This document shows, in pieces, positions 1 through 7,756 of a stretch of DNA of 64,000 nucleotides. The notes under the pieces were generated by a model. It saw only the letters and a program-made list of their open reading frames with translations, made no database searches and had not been told where the DNA came from. Source of the DNA: Io17-Chloro-G2 sp034420695 (GTDB lineage Bacteria; Chloroflexota; Dehalococcoidia; Lucifugimonadales; UBA3495). The position numbers and the translations under genes are program-made. The DNA is taken from NCBI GenBank assembly GCA_034420695.1, contig DAOULB010000055.1, positions 1-64,000 on the forward strand, read 5' to 3'. Numbering within the stretch: the first letter of the stretch is position 1; the number at the start of each line of letters is the position of its first letter.

Positions 1-108
1 AGCGGTCCAAAGGTTCAAGCATCACATCCCTCCACCAAGCCTGATCTCATCGACATTGTAATCCCAGACTGACTTACAACGGAGGTTTCACCGACTTTTT
101 CAACACTC

Positions 109-423
109 CCGGACAACTTGAACACCCATCGCATGGCGTCCCTCTACGAGACTTTTCCGGCACCGGAGGCCCGGCCCATCGCCAAGCGGCTGGAGTTTAA
201 CCACACCCCTAAGCATGGGAGTTGGCTGAACATGACCGAGATCGAGTTCAGCGTGCTGGCCCGAGCCTGTGTACCCAGACGCAATGCCGACGAGGACAGC
301 CTGGAAACTTTCGTGAACACCTGCGTGTCAGAGCGCAACGCTACGGCAGCCACCATCGAGTAGCGCTTCACCGCAAAGGACGTCCGAAGGGAACTCCGCC
401 GCCTCTACCCCTACCATTCTTGA
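109..423 (+). pseudogene. IS630-family transposase, C-terminal relic
   Basis: The frame reads P-D-N-L-N-T-H-R-M-A-S-L-Y-E and then the family signature HTPKHGSWLN followed by EIEFSVLAR, which is typical of the C-terminal DDE region of IS630-family transposases. Codon 361-363 is TAG where the family usually has Trp, and the homologous tail (RFT...RRELRRLYP) continues in frame to a TGA at 421-423. The N-terminal two thirds are missing, because no matching frame is visible upstream of about 109. This is a dead remnant of an insertion sequence lying within the integrative element that ends at tRNA-Ser. Confidence 0.85.
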
Positions 424-463
424 TTTGACTCAGTACTAGATGCAAAAGGGGTCCTTCTTCTTG

Positions 464-1990
464 TCAGGGTCGCTGTATGTCCGGGAAGGGTCTGTGTGTG
501 TCGTCATCGGACACTTCTTCTCTCACGAACTCGACGCCGTCCTCCGTGACCATGTTTCCATACAATCTACCCGGAAAGTGTCCTAACAGGAAATCGGGAC
601 GTCTCGATTCGGTCCAGGTGCTGTCCAGCACGAACTCGGCCACTACCGGTGGAGAGAAGTGGTCTGCAGGGTCCCATTCATCCATGTAAGAGACCTCAAT
701 GAGCCAGATGTATCTGGGCATGGGCAACGCTCTGGCGAAGTCGACGAGTGCATCAGGATAACCGTGGGGGTCGGATGAAGACCGGCGATGTTTAAGGAGC
801 GTCTGCTTGTATGCATTTGAACGTACCAGCAGTTTTCGGTAGACGACCTCACGGTCCTCTATGGCTCCGAAGCTTTTCCCAAAGGGAATCCATATTTCAG
901 CCTGAGTAAGTACTTCCAAGGCGTCCAGCATGACCCGCGCTGGAAACGGAATGAGAATGCCCGTACAGAGCGCTTCATGGACTCCGTCGGGTGCGTGAAT
1001 CTTCAAGCGGGCTGTCCGCGGGTCCCCGTCTATGTTCACCTCTTCGACTTCCGCGAGGAGATACATGCCCCGTTGGTCATCGTGAATGACGAGGTAAGGC
1101 ACGAACTGATGGGCTGAAAACATGTCCGGGGCGGGCAGCTTCGGGCTGGGTGGTTTTCGCAGTGTGTAGCCGACGACGGTTACCGCATGTCCCCTCCCGC
1201 CATTGAATTCGATACCCAGTACAGGAGGAATGCCGCTGTCCGAACAAAGGTGGCAGATTTCAATCACCCGGTCTGCAGTGGGAAACGCGTGACGTCGGGG
1301 ATGGTACCCCATTCTAAAGAGTGACCGCTCCATCTCTATCAATGACAGCCCCCGGAGACCTACAGCTGTTCCGAAGGGCCTTTCTAAGGACATTGCCAGG
1401 GAAGTAATCTGGGCGGTGGAGTGGGATGCGACACTGTTGACCTTGTCTACAAGGTTGGAAGTTGACATCCAGAGCGACGCAGTTGCGCAGGCCATGATTT
1501 TTGCGTCTTGCGACATAAACGGGCAGGACTCCACCTCAAGCGGGATTCCCGCCAGGTCCACCTTGGTAGTGCCTCTGGTAGGGAATCTGACCGGCAATCC
1601 GGAAATTTCGCTGGGACAGGCAATGAAGGTTCTCCCTAGCGTGACGGGCGTCTCGGGCCTGAGTACGGTGAAACCGAGGTAAGACTCCCGCATGATTCTG
1701 ACCACTTCCGTTTCGGCGTTGTCCAGCGCGTTACTGGGCAGGTTCTGCGAGAAGAAGTGGACCCGGGTTGTGCCCCGCTTGTCCGGAGTAAACGAGCGTC
1801 CCCGCTGGTCGTAGTATGATGCGGAATAGTCCACATCAATGTAATACGCTTCAAAGATTGCAGTTCTGGCCGGGGTTTCCAGGGAGTCCAGGAGTTCAAG
1901 CAGGCTGCTAGCTACATTCGGGGGAAATGGCCTGGAGGTGGCGTCCGTAAAGACATCGCCGATAGGCAATACCTGAAAGCGTTCGAACAC
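464..1990 (-). CDS. Papain-like (C39-like) cysteine protease domain protein
   Basis: This 508-residue protein has no signal peptide or membrane segment. A papain-fold triad can be read in order: Gln161 and Cys168 (Q-D-A-K-I-M-A-C), His268 in GRGHAVTVVGY, and Asp304/305 in VIHDDQRG. Proteins with this order belong to the C39-like/papain-like group. The N-terminal 150 and C-terminal 190 residues are not recognised. It is the last gene of the block that contains the ubiquitin-like operon, but a terminator-like hairpin separates it from the gene before, so it may have its own promoter. A role as deconjugating protease or as toxic effector is inference only. The triad assignment is fairly secure; the biological role is not. 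Confidence 0.6.
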   Translation of the reverse strand: MFERFQVLPIGDVFTDATSRPFPPNVASSLLELLDSLETPARTAIFEAYYIDVDYSASYYDQRGRSFTPDKRGTTRVHFFSQNLPSNALDNAETEVVRIMRESYLGFTVLRPETPVTLGRTFIACPSEISGLPVRFPTRGTTKVDLAGIPLEVESCPFMSQDAKIMACATASLWMSTSNLVDKVNSVASHSTAQITSLAMSLERPFGTAVGLRGLSLIEMERSLFRMGYHPRRHAFPTADRVIEICHLCSDSGIPPVLGIEFNGGRGHAVTVVGYTLRKPPSPKLPAPDMFSAHQFVPYLVIHDDQRGMYLLAEVEEVNIDGDPRTARLKIHAPDGVHEALCTGILIPFPARVMLDALEVLTQAEIWIPFGKSFGAIEDREVVYRKLLVRSNAYKQTLLKHRRSSSDPHGYPDALVDFARALPMPRYIWLIEVSYMDEWDPADHFSPPVVAEFVLDSTWTESRRPDFLLGHFPGRLYGNMVTEDGVEFVREEVSDDDTHRPFPDIQRP

Positions 1991-2019
1991 GATAATAAGT
2001 GACCTCGGTGAGTCAGAAT

Positions 2020-2049
2020 AAAGAGCTAGGGTGGGTCCCTAGCTCTTTT
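2020..2049 (-). terminator. Rho-independent terminator hairpin
   Basis: A 12-bp perfect stem (AAAGAGCTAGGG pairing with CCCTAGCTCTTT) closes a 4-nt loop. On the minus strand it is followed by TTTATTCT, and on the plus strand by TTTT, so it could act in both directions. It lies between the small charged ORF and the protease gene and suggests these are separate transcripts. Confidence 0.75.
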
Positions 2050-2074
2050 CGGGTCTCGGTGTTCTGGTTGGCAA

Positions 2075-2251
2075 TCAGCCGGCGCGCTTCCGAAGCAATT
2101 CGTCCGAGGTTGCGCCTGTCGGAGACTTTCGCAATTCCTGAAGGCGCTGGTCCATCTTTTCAATTACTTCCGGTGGTGTCTGTCGTAACATGCGCTTGAC
2201 CTCTTCGTCCATCCGCGAAAGGTCAAGACGGGTCGGCTTCTTATTAGGCAT
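2075..2251 (-). CDS. Small charged hypothetical protein
   Basis: A 58-residue, highly charged, probably helical protein (MPNKKPTRLDLSRMDEEVKR...). The start was chosen at the ATG preceded by a purine-rich stretch (GAAGGAGAAAAGAAGCT), although an upstream in-frame ATG would add ten residues. No domain is recognised. It lies between the JAB-E1 gene and the protease gene, with about 550 bases of empty sequence separating it from the former. It could be a substrate, an inhibitor of the neighbouring protease or an antitoxin-like partner; nothing in the sequence decides this. Confidence 0.5.
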   Translation of the reverse strand: MPNKKPTRLDLSRMDEEVKRMLRQTPPEVIEKMDQRLQELRKSPTGATSDELLRKRAG

Positions 2252-2281
2252 AGCTTCTTTTCTCCTTCTAACTATCTTCAC

Positions 2282-2798
2282 TGGTGGAAGCCGTCGCGAA
2301 CCGGAGGTCTGACAGCTAAGGTTTCTGGTAGTGAAGGGGCGAGGTTATCTTCGCGCTCACGGAGGGTGATGTGAACGGATCAACCTTCAACAAGCCCACA
2401 ATGATAGCGCACCCTATGGAACCGTCTGTCCCATCCGTATCTTCCGGAGTCAACTGGCGCTGTTCCGCCGACCGGGTTTACCTTGAGTCAAAACAATGCG
2501 GGCGCGATAAAGTTTGGATGTAAAATCCTGATTCCATGGCAGGGCCGCTGGAATTCAATGTGTTTGCATCATAGACAAGCGTTTGCGGGTCGTCAATACT
2601 GCGGATCGGCGAAACGGTCCGTCTTTGTGCCGGTGAAAGGGAGGCATTATCGTCTGGAAAGCAACGATTTCAGTAGGACACACATTGCGAGCCTGCACCA
2701 TTGGGTAGTGGCCCCTGAGCAAAGGGTCCACAGTGTCGGCAACGGTTGCCAGCATTGGGACCCGCGGATCCTTACGGCTATGGTACGCCTTGGGGCGG
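2282..2798. other. Intergenic stretch, no convincing gene
   Basis: About 517 bases follow the stop of the JAB-E1 gene. Open frames on both strands here are short and have no recognisable composition, start signal or motif. The promoter of the small charged ORF and the protease may lie here. Nothing else was seen. Confidence 0.5.
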
Positions 2799-4307
2799 CT
2801 ACCTGATCAGTCGGTCAAGCTGTTTGGCAGTTGCCTGTATGCCATCTTCTGCCCAACGCAGCAAGCGGATTCTGGCACCCGGCGAGACCATCGCTTGCCT
2901 CATTCTTTCAGCTTCTTCGTGTCGGCCAGTCATATCGGTCCTCTGGTCGCCTGCACCTTCCTGCTGCTCCACCGGGCAGTAGACCCTGGTACCGTCCTCC
3001 AGGTGTTCCAGAAAGTGGGAACTGAGTGAGTACCTCAGGGGTCCCGGGTCTCCCAGGCCGGCGGGCGCCACGCTCAAACTAACGTATTGGGCCAGCAGGC
3101 TGCCTGCCACGTTGACAGACAATGGAGCCACGTTCTGGTTAGTGGGCGTCTTCGCACCACCATTCCCTGAGATGTACTCTGGTCTGTTCAAGAGGTCTTG
3201 CTTGTCGAGTTGTACTTCGGCGAGATTGAGTTGGCGGCTGCAGCTCATGCAGGGCCGTTCCGGCCTGATGACGTGGGACCGCCAGATGGCGTTGCGCATC
3301 CTCCCGTCCGGCAGAGTGTCTATCCGTATGCCGCCGTCGATGACCGGTATCAGATCCGTGTAGGCCATGGCGTTCAGCACAGCTCGGGGCCAAGGCTTGT
3401 CGACACAGCAGAAGACGATGTCGTGGTCGAGAGCCAGTTTCATCCCTTCGGGTTCGCAGATGGAATAGTGTGAGATATCCACTTGGAAATCGTTAGCGGT
3501 AGCCGCCCTTTGTGCCTCACGGTGGGCGACATGGGTTTTCGCTCTTTTTAGCCGGGCGTCCCGGTGCGTCGCACCGATAAGACGGTCCAGGTTGTACATT
3601 TGGACGACGTCGAAGTCCATAACTGTAAGCCGGCAAATTCCTGACGCGGCGAGGCGCAGTATCACATCCAGCCCCACACTCCCTGCGCCAACCACCAGGA
3701 TCCTGCGCCGCGCGAGGTCGGCCTGACAGTGTTCGCCCCAGGCGCTTACCGACCTGAGCTGTCTCTCGTCCGACTTTGGGGGAGGCCGTAACTCGTGGTT
3801 CCAGGAGACGGCGAGGCTTTCCCCGACCACTCGGACATTAGTGCAGTGGTGTCGACTGCTCTGGTTCCCCGCTCCAACGGGCCAGTGGCGGGCCGACCAG
3901 GTATTGTTTCCTGTGGCGAGGGTCATCCCGACCAGGGGGTATCCAGTGATCTCCCGAACGAGATAGGCATAGCTCGATTCGGTGTCCTGGTCGGGTCTGC
4001 TCATAGACTGCCAGGTGTTTGCACCAGGGTGGCTGTGCAGCAGCACTAGGCCGCTTCCGTCCCTCTGGGCGATTTCTGCCGCCCTCAACATATAGTTGCC
4101 GGTAACCGTTGCGTTGCCGTGCACGAATCGGTCCCCCTCCTCAGGGGGAATCACCGTTCTGATCAGAGCGGTGGTCCGCATGGCGCCCGTGGACGGTCGG
4201 TAGGTTGCAAGGCACAGGTCTTCCTGCCCGTCCTCCCGTACCAGGAGGGATAGGAGGGCTTTCTCTGTTGCCGCCGTCATGGCGACTGAGGTGGAGTCAG
4301 CAATCAT
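2799..4307 (-). CDS. JAB deubiquitinase-E1 (ThiF) fusion protein
   Basis: This 502-residue two-domain protein has an N-terminal JAB/JAMM metalloprotease domain (residues 1-150) with the zinc motif H91-S-H93...S103-R-P-D106. A ThiF/E1 adenylation domain follows (from about 200), with the ATP loop GAGSVG at 207-212, DFD at 231-233, N239-L-D-R242 and a CxxC pair at C353/C356 that probably binds zinc. In prokaryotic ubiquitin-like systems the E1 activates the Ubl C-terminus and the JAB trims or removes it. The start ATG overlaps the E2-like stop by four bases (ATGA), so the two are translationally coupled. The JAB-E1 fusion with a Prok-E2_E partner is a known prokaryotic arrangement (Burroughs, Iyer and Aravind class of systems). 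Confidence 0.85.
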   Translation of the reverse strand: MIADSTSVAMTAATEKALLSLLVREDGQEDLCLATYRPSTGAMRTTALIRTVIPPEEGDRFVHGNATVTGNYMLRAAEIAQRDGSGLVLLHSHPGANTWQSMSRPDQDTESSYAYLVREITGYPLVGMTLATGNNTWSARHWPVGAGNQSSRHHCTNVRVVGESLAVSWNHELRPPPKSDERQLRSVSAWGEHCQADLARRRILVVGAGSVGLDVILRLAASGICRLTVMDFDVVQMYNLDRLIGATHRDARLKRAKTHVAHREAQRAATANDFQVDISHYSICEPEGMKLALDHDIVFCCVDKPWPRAVLNAMAYTDLIPVIDGGIRIDTLPDGRMRNAIWRSHVIRPERPCMSCSRQLNLAEVQLDKQDLLNRPEYISGNGGAKTPTNQNVAPLSVNVAGSLLAQYVSLSVAPAGLGDPGPLRYSLSSHFLEHLEDGTRVYCPVEQQEGAGDQRTDMTGRHEEAERMRQAMVSPGARIRLLRWAEDGIQATAKQLDRLIR

Positions 4308-4651
4308 GATATTGCCTCGCTGAGGACCGATCGAACGTGGCTGGCCCAGCTTATTGCAGGTGGGGCGTCTCCCCAGTCTGATAGGTTGCGGCTATGCATG
4401 AGCCATCCCGATTTCGGCGACGCTTGGCTGTTGGTTCTGGACAACGTGACCTCGGAGGGAAAATGAACCCAGTGAGGGGGCACCTGGGGCCATGGGTCCA
4501 GTTCACCGGTGCTCACGCCGGTGTCTACTGAACAGCCGGCGTGAGCACCGTCCACGGGGACTATCTGAAAGGTCACGACTTCGCCTTCGACCATCGAGGG
4601 GAAGCCTGCTTTGGTCATGTCGTCTATGAACTTCTGGACACCGGCATTCAT
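4304..4651 (-). CDS. Prokaryotic E2-like protein (Prok-E2_E type)
   Basis: This 115-residue protein resembles the Prok-E2_E/UBC-like family: a FPSMVEGEVVTFQI strand, a proline-rich PWPQVPPHWVHFP segment, and the C-terminal HSRNLSDWG...W...H pattern typical of that family. Its only Cys (C40, in GAHAGCSV) lies before the PPHWVHFP turn and not at the usual E2 position, so thioester chemistry may be absent or unusual; this is inference. The start overlaps the stop of the ubiquitin-like gene (TGATG) and the stop overlaps the E1 start (ATGA), giving a tightly coupled Ubl-E2-E1 operon. Confidence 0.75.
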   Translation of the reverse strand: MNAGVQKFIDDMTKAGFPSMVEGEVVTFQIVPVDGAHAGCSVDTGVSTGELDPWPQVPPHWVHFPSEVTLSRTNSQASPKSGWLMHSRNLSDWGDAPPAISWASHVRSVLSEAIS

Positions 4652-4911
4652 CAGGCGACATCTCCCGATTGGCGAATCGACACGAACCGGGCGTCCTTGT
4701 CGATTTCTACCAGTTCGTCGTCTTTGAAGCGTCTCGTCTGGATGTGCTCCTTTCCCTGCAATTCCCCGAGGTCATAGTTGGCAGGGTCCAGCCCGGCCAG
4801 CTTGAGGAGGTCCTCCGCGGGCTGGCTGACGTCGTCGGTCGTGAAGGGCTGACCGTCGATAGTGAACGGGATGGAACGCCGAGGTATCTCAATGGACTGT
4901 GCATCTGCCAT
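4651..4911 (-). CDS. Multiubiquitin-family ubiquitin-like protein (single domain)
   Basis: An 86-residue beta-grasp protein of the multiubiquitin (PF14452-like) type, recognised from FTIDGQPFTTDD, then the helix segment AEDLLKLAGLDPANYDL and the tail DELVEIDKDARFVSI. Only one Ubl unit is present, whereas family members often carry tandem copies. The tail ends in SGDVA and not in a visible Gly-Gly, so conjugation would need a different C-terminal chemistry or trimming by the JAB domain. It is the first gene of the operon, read divergently from the XRE regulator gene across a 119-base intergenic region that must hold both promoters. Confidence 0.85.
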   Translation of the reverse strand: MADAQSIEIPRRSIPFTIDGQPFTTDDVSQPAEDLLKLAGLDPANYDLGELQGKEHIQTRRFKDDELVEIDKDARFVSIRQSGDVA

Positions 4912-5030
4912 GGTGTTTTCTCCTTTGCCTCTGATTTGAGAGCGGCTCTTGAAATTTGCCGCCCTAGGCTATAAAGTGATTGTCAAACCGATGGCCGATT
5001 CGACATTAACAATTATTGCATTGGTGATGT

Positions 5031-5438
5031 ATGATTGCAAGAGGGCAATTACCAGAAAGTGAGCCCGAGGGCGAATTCGGCAGAACAAGGAGGGGACGCT
5101 TTGATGCCGATGCGTTCTACGCGGCGCTGGACGCTGAGCGTCGCTCGCGGCGGTACACCTGGAAGCAGATCGCAGAAGAGGCCCGGGTCAGCGCTTCGAC
5201 TCTGACTCGAATGGCTCAAGGCCGACGTCCAGACGTGGACAGCCTGGCGGCTCTGGTGACATGGGCAGGCCTGAGTGCGGACACCTTTGTCGACAACAGC
5301 GAAGGCAGGGCTACTCCGGGATCCTTGACGATGATCTCCACCTACCTCAAGGGTGATCCTCAGTTGTCTGCCGAGGCGGCAGAAGCGTTGGATCAAATGG
5401 TGAAGGCGGCCTACGAACGGCTGAGGAACACGGGTTAG
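5031..5438 (+). CDS. XRE-family HTH regulator
   Basis: This 135-residue protein has a helix-turn-helix at about residues 40-80 (YTWKQIAEEARVSASTLTRMAQG). It is read divergently from the ubiquitin-like operon and is followed at once by the ImmA/IrrE peptidase gene, the usual regulator-plus-antirepressor-protease arrangement of mobile elements. By analogy with ICE/phage ImmR-ImmA pairs it may repress the divergent operon until cleaved by the neighbour; this is inference from position. The start is an ATG next to AT-rich sequence. Confidence 0.75.
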   Translation: MIARGQLPESEPEGEFGRTRRGRFDADAFYAALDAERRSRRYTWKQIAEEARVSASTLTRMAQGRRPDVDSLAALVTWAGLSADTFVDNSEGRATPGSLTMISTYLKGDPQLSAEAAEALDQMVKAAYERLRNTG

Positions 5439-5443
5439 CCCCT

Positions 5444-5989
5444 TTGAGGAGGGGGTTCAAGACAGAGGCGAATGCCATCGCTCGCGAAGTGAGGAAAGAG
5501 TTGGGACTGGCTCTTGACTCGCCCCTTGACGTTTGGCAGTTAGCCGAGCATCTGGAGATCCCAGTTATCCCCTTATCCAGTCTGAAAGAAGCTGCCCCCT
5601 TGGCCGCGGCCCTCTTCCTGAACGAAGGCCAGGGAATTTTTTCAGGTGTCACCGTGTTTCGGGGAAATGAACGGACGATAGTTTTCAATGATTCCCACGT
5701 TCCTGGCCGTCAGGTCAGCGACATCCGTCACGAACTCTCCCACGGATTGCTGCTTCATCCTCCAAACGCAGCCATGGATGAACTGGGATGTCGATATTGG
5801 GACCGAGACGTAGAGGACGAAGCCAACTGGCTGAGCGGCGCTCTACTGGTGCCGGAGGAGGGATGCAGTTTAGCTGTGGAATTGCTAACTCTGGGACTCA
5901 TTACCCACATTTTTGCCCACATAATCTTTCACAATGGGTTGCAGTCTTACATGCCGCAAAGAGTGGTCCAATCATCCCAAGGGCTCTGA
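5444..5989 (+). CDS. ImmA/IrrE-family zinc metallopeptidase
   Basis: This 181-residue protein has the HExxH zinc motif (H96-E-L-S-H100) and the downstream DVEDEANWLSGALLVP segment (about 122-137) with the third ligand Glu. The start is a TTG just after the XRE stop, so the two genes form a pair. After LLVPEEGCSL the family normally has a short basic helical tail ending in a MxxRxN-like motif. Here the last 40 residues (...LITHIFAHIIFHNGLQSY...) look unlike that, so a frameshift or decay near 5870-5960 is possible. The peptidase core appears intact. Confidence 0.75.
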   Translation: MRRGFKTEANAIAREVRKELGLALDSPLDVWQLAEHLEIPVIPLSSLKEAAPLAAALFLNEGQGIFSGVTVFRGNERTIVFNDSHVPGRQVSDIRHELSHGLLLHPPNAAMDELGCRYWDRDVEDEANWLSGALLVPEEGCSLAVELLTLGLITHIFAHIIFHNGLQSYMPQRVVQSSQGL

Positions 5990-6308
5990 AGGGAATGGTT
6001 TTGGTGCCCCGATGGCCCACCGCGTTCCTGATAAGACCGAGGTCGATAGTTCGAGTCTATCCAGGACCACCTTACGGGAATCGAACCACTAGATGCCGAT
6101 CTCTCCAGAGCCATGGGTTGGACAAATCGCCGACCCCTGTGTACCTTAGTTTCTGAGGCCCGTTGAAAAAAATCGCAGCCACCCATTTGAAAGAGTAATA
6201 GTGAATCACTGCTAATAGAGGACTCTGGCTCTCTCTTGGTTGAGAAGCAGAGCGATGTCTTCGACATCGGCTCAAGACATAGCCAGCCGCCTGTGGATCT
6301 GGGCCGCC
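5990..6308. other. Intergenic region with tRNA relic
   Basis: This region of about 319 bases lies between the convergent ImmA/IrrE and integrase genes. It holds a tRNA-Ile 3' fragment (separate entry) and short frames without recognisable content. No complete gene was seen. Confidence 0.5.
6021..6071 (+). pseudogene. tRNA-Ile(GAT) 3' fragment
   Basis: The segment has a CTGATAA anticodon loop (anticodon GAT), a GAGGTC variable region, a perfect 5-bp T-stem (GATAG-TTCGAGT-CTATC), the acceptor strand CAGGACC and a trailing ACC. No matching 5' acceptor or D-arm is found at the proper distance, and the anticodon stem has one mismatch. It looks like the 3' half of a tRNA-Ile gene of the kind left by, or carried by, integrating elements. 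Confidence 0.6.
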
Positions 6309-7511
6309 CTATCCACCTCTCATCCCGTTTTCCAATATTGGGCCGCACAGAAATTCAGCCCATGCATCCATTAGTTCTCGCCTCTTCTCAAAAAGATCGC
6401 TTCTGGCGTAGGCGGTCTCTGTGGAGTTGCCCAGATTGTGAGCTAGGGCAGCTTCGCATACGGCCCACGGCGTATCAGTTTGCTCAATGCACCAATCTCT
6501 GAAGCTACTTCTGAATCCGTGAGGCACAGCAGCTACGGCCAGTCGTCGGAGCAGCGCCAAATGAGTCACATTAGAAAGCGGCTTTCCCGTGCGTGGGGCG
6601 GGAAACACCGGACCCTTGTCGTCCCCAGATTGGGCCTTCGCCTCAGCAAGAATTTCCATGGCGGCATTTGATAGCGGGACCCGGTGTTCACGGCGAGCCT
6701 TCATGCGCGACGGTGGAACGGTCCAGGTCCGAGACTCCCACTCAATCTCCGACCACTCCGCTAGCCTCACTTCACCGGAGCGGGCTGCGGTCAACACCAG
6801 GAATTGGAAGGAAAGCTTGGTCATAGGGTCAGCGGTGGAATCCCGCACCTTTATCAGGGTGGCCGGAACCTCCTGATAAGCCAGGGCGGGATGGTGGTTC
6901 TTGGTTTTGGAGAGGCGGGGTAGTACCCGGGTCACGGCCTTGCTGGCTGGGTTGTCCAGACGCAAGCCTTGGGCAACGGCCCAATCGAAGACTGTTTCCA
7001 ACCGCTGGCGGACGCGGCTGGCTGTTTCGGGCTTGCTGGTCCAGATGGGTGTGAGGACGGACAGCACGTCGCCACTGGTAATCTCCTCCACCAGCTTGGT
7101 TCCTATCGACGGGTAAGCGTAAGTCGCCAGCGTACTCTGCCACTGGGCAGCGTGTTTGGAATTGCTCCATGTGGGGCGACGCAACTCAATGACACTCTCC
7201 GCCGCTTCGGCAAAAGAAGGCGTGCGGGGTGTGGGTCTAAGGGCCGCTTCCCTCGCCTCCTGTTTTTCCTCAAGGGGGTTGCGGCCTTCAGAAACGGCCC
7301 AACGATTGCCCTGGGCTATGGAGCGCGCTTTGGCAAGGCTGACAGCAGGATAGGACCCAAGTCCTATGTCCCTTCGGCGTCCTTCGATAACTATTCGTTG
7401 TACCCACGATTTGGTGCCAGAATTGGAAACGTTAAGATAGAGCCCGTCGCCGTCCCCATGTCTGCCAGGTGAGCTGAGTGCTCTTGCGGAAAGCGCTGTT
7501 AGCTTGGCCAT
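6309..7511 (-). CDS. P4-type tyrosine recombinase (integrase)
   Basis: This 400-residue protein has the N-terminal DUF4102-like arm-binding region (GDGLYLNVSNSGTKSWVQR), a SAM-like core-binding domain (about 100-190) and a catalytic domain with all recognisable catalytic residues: R244, H331-G-F-R334, H358 and nucleophile Tyr368 (AHNLGNSTETAYAR). The gene starts 160 bases from the 3' end of tRNA-Ser and is transcribed away from it, the standard layout for P4-family islands. It appears intact and probably moved the element that contains the ubiquitin-like operon. Confidence 0.92.
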   Translation of the reverse strand: MAKLTALSARALSSPGRHGDGDGLYLNVSNSGTKSWVQRIVIEGRRRDIGLGSYPAVSLAKARSIAQGNRWAVSEGRNPLEEKQEAREAALRPTPRTPSFAEAAESVIELRRPTWSNSKHAAQWQSTLATYAYPSIGTKLVEEITSGDVLSVLTPIWTSKPETASRVRQRLETVFDWAVAQGLRLDNPASKAVTRVLPRLSKTKNHHPALAYQEVPATLIKVRDSTADPMTKLSFQFLVLTAARSGEVRLAEWSEIEWESRTWTVPPSRMKARREHRVPLSNAAMEILAEAKAQSGDDKGPVFPAPRTGKPLSNVTHLALLRRLAVAAVPHGFRSSFRDWCIEQTDTPWAVCEAALAHNLGNSTETAYARSDLFEKRRELMDAWAEFLCGPILENGMRGG

Positions 7512-7670
7512 TCCCCTCCTCCCATTCCCACATATTTTCCCACAGCACGTGGGGTACGTAATGGGATTTTAGAGGACTCGATTGGACAAATTCAAGAGGC
7601 GAGAGTCATTATTTGTAGCTGGCAACCAGCCAAATGCGACTGCATTGGACTATCATGGACAATAGTTTGG

Positions 7671-7756
7671 CGGAGAGAGTGGGATTCGAACCCACGATAC
7701 CACGGGGGTATACCGGTTTTCGAGACCGGCGCTTTCGTCCGCTCAGCCATCTCTCC
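7671..7756 (-). tRNA. tRNA-Ser(CGA)
   Basis: The minus strand reads a GGAGAGA acceptor strand paired to TCTCTCC, an anticodon loop CTCGAAA (anticodon CGA), a long variable arm (ATACCCCCGTGGTAT) and a TTCGAAT T-loop, with discriminator G. The long variable arm fits class II tRNA-Ser. The 3' end faces the integrase gene, so this is the presumed attachment site. Confidence 0.95.

Noticed and set aside
361..363. Read-through or recoding of the in-frame stop in the IS630 frame
   Set aside because: The codon is TAG, not TGA, the residue expected is Trp, and the gene is already truncated at its N-terminus, so decay is the simpler reading.
2483..2806. A 107-codon frame on the plus strand between the JAB-E1 gene and the small ORF
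   Set aside because: No RBS, no motif, and it runs over the end of the JAB-E1 gene; it appears to be chance.
6075..6100. A second tRNA-like T-loop (GGGAATCGAACCAC on the plus strand)
   Set aside because: The arms around it do not pair into a 5-bp T-stem and no acceptor or anticodon arm is found, so it was not called as a tRNA.
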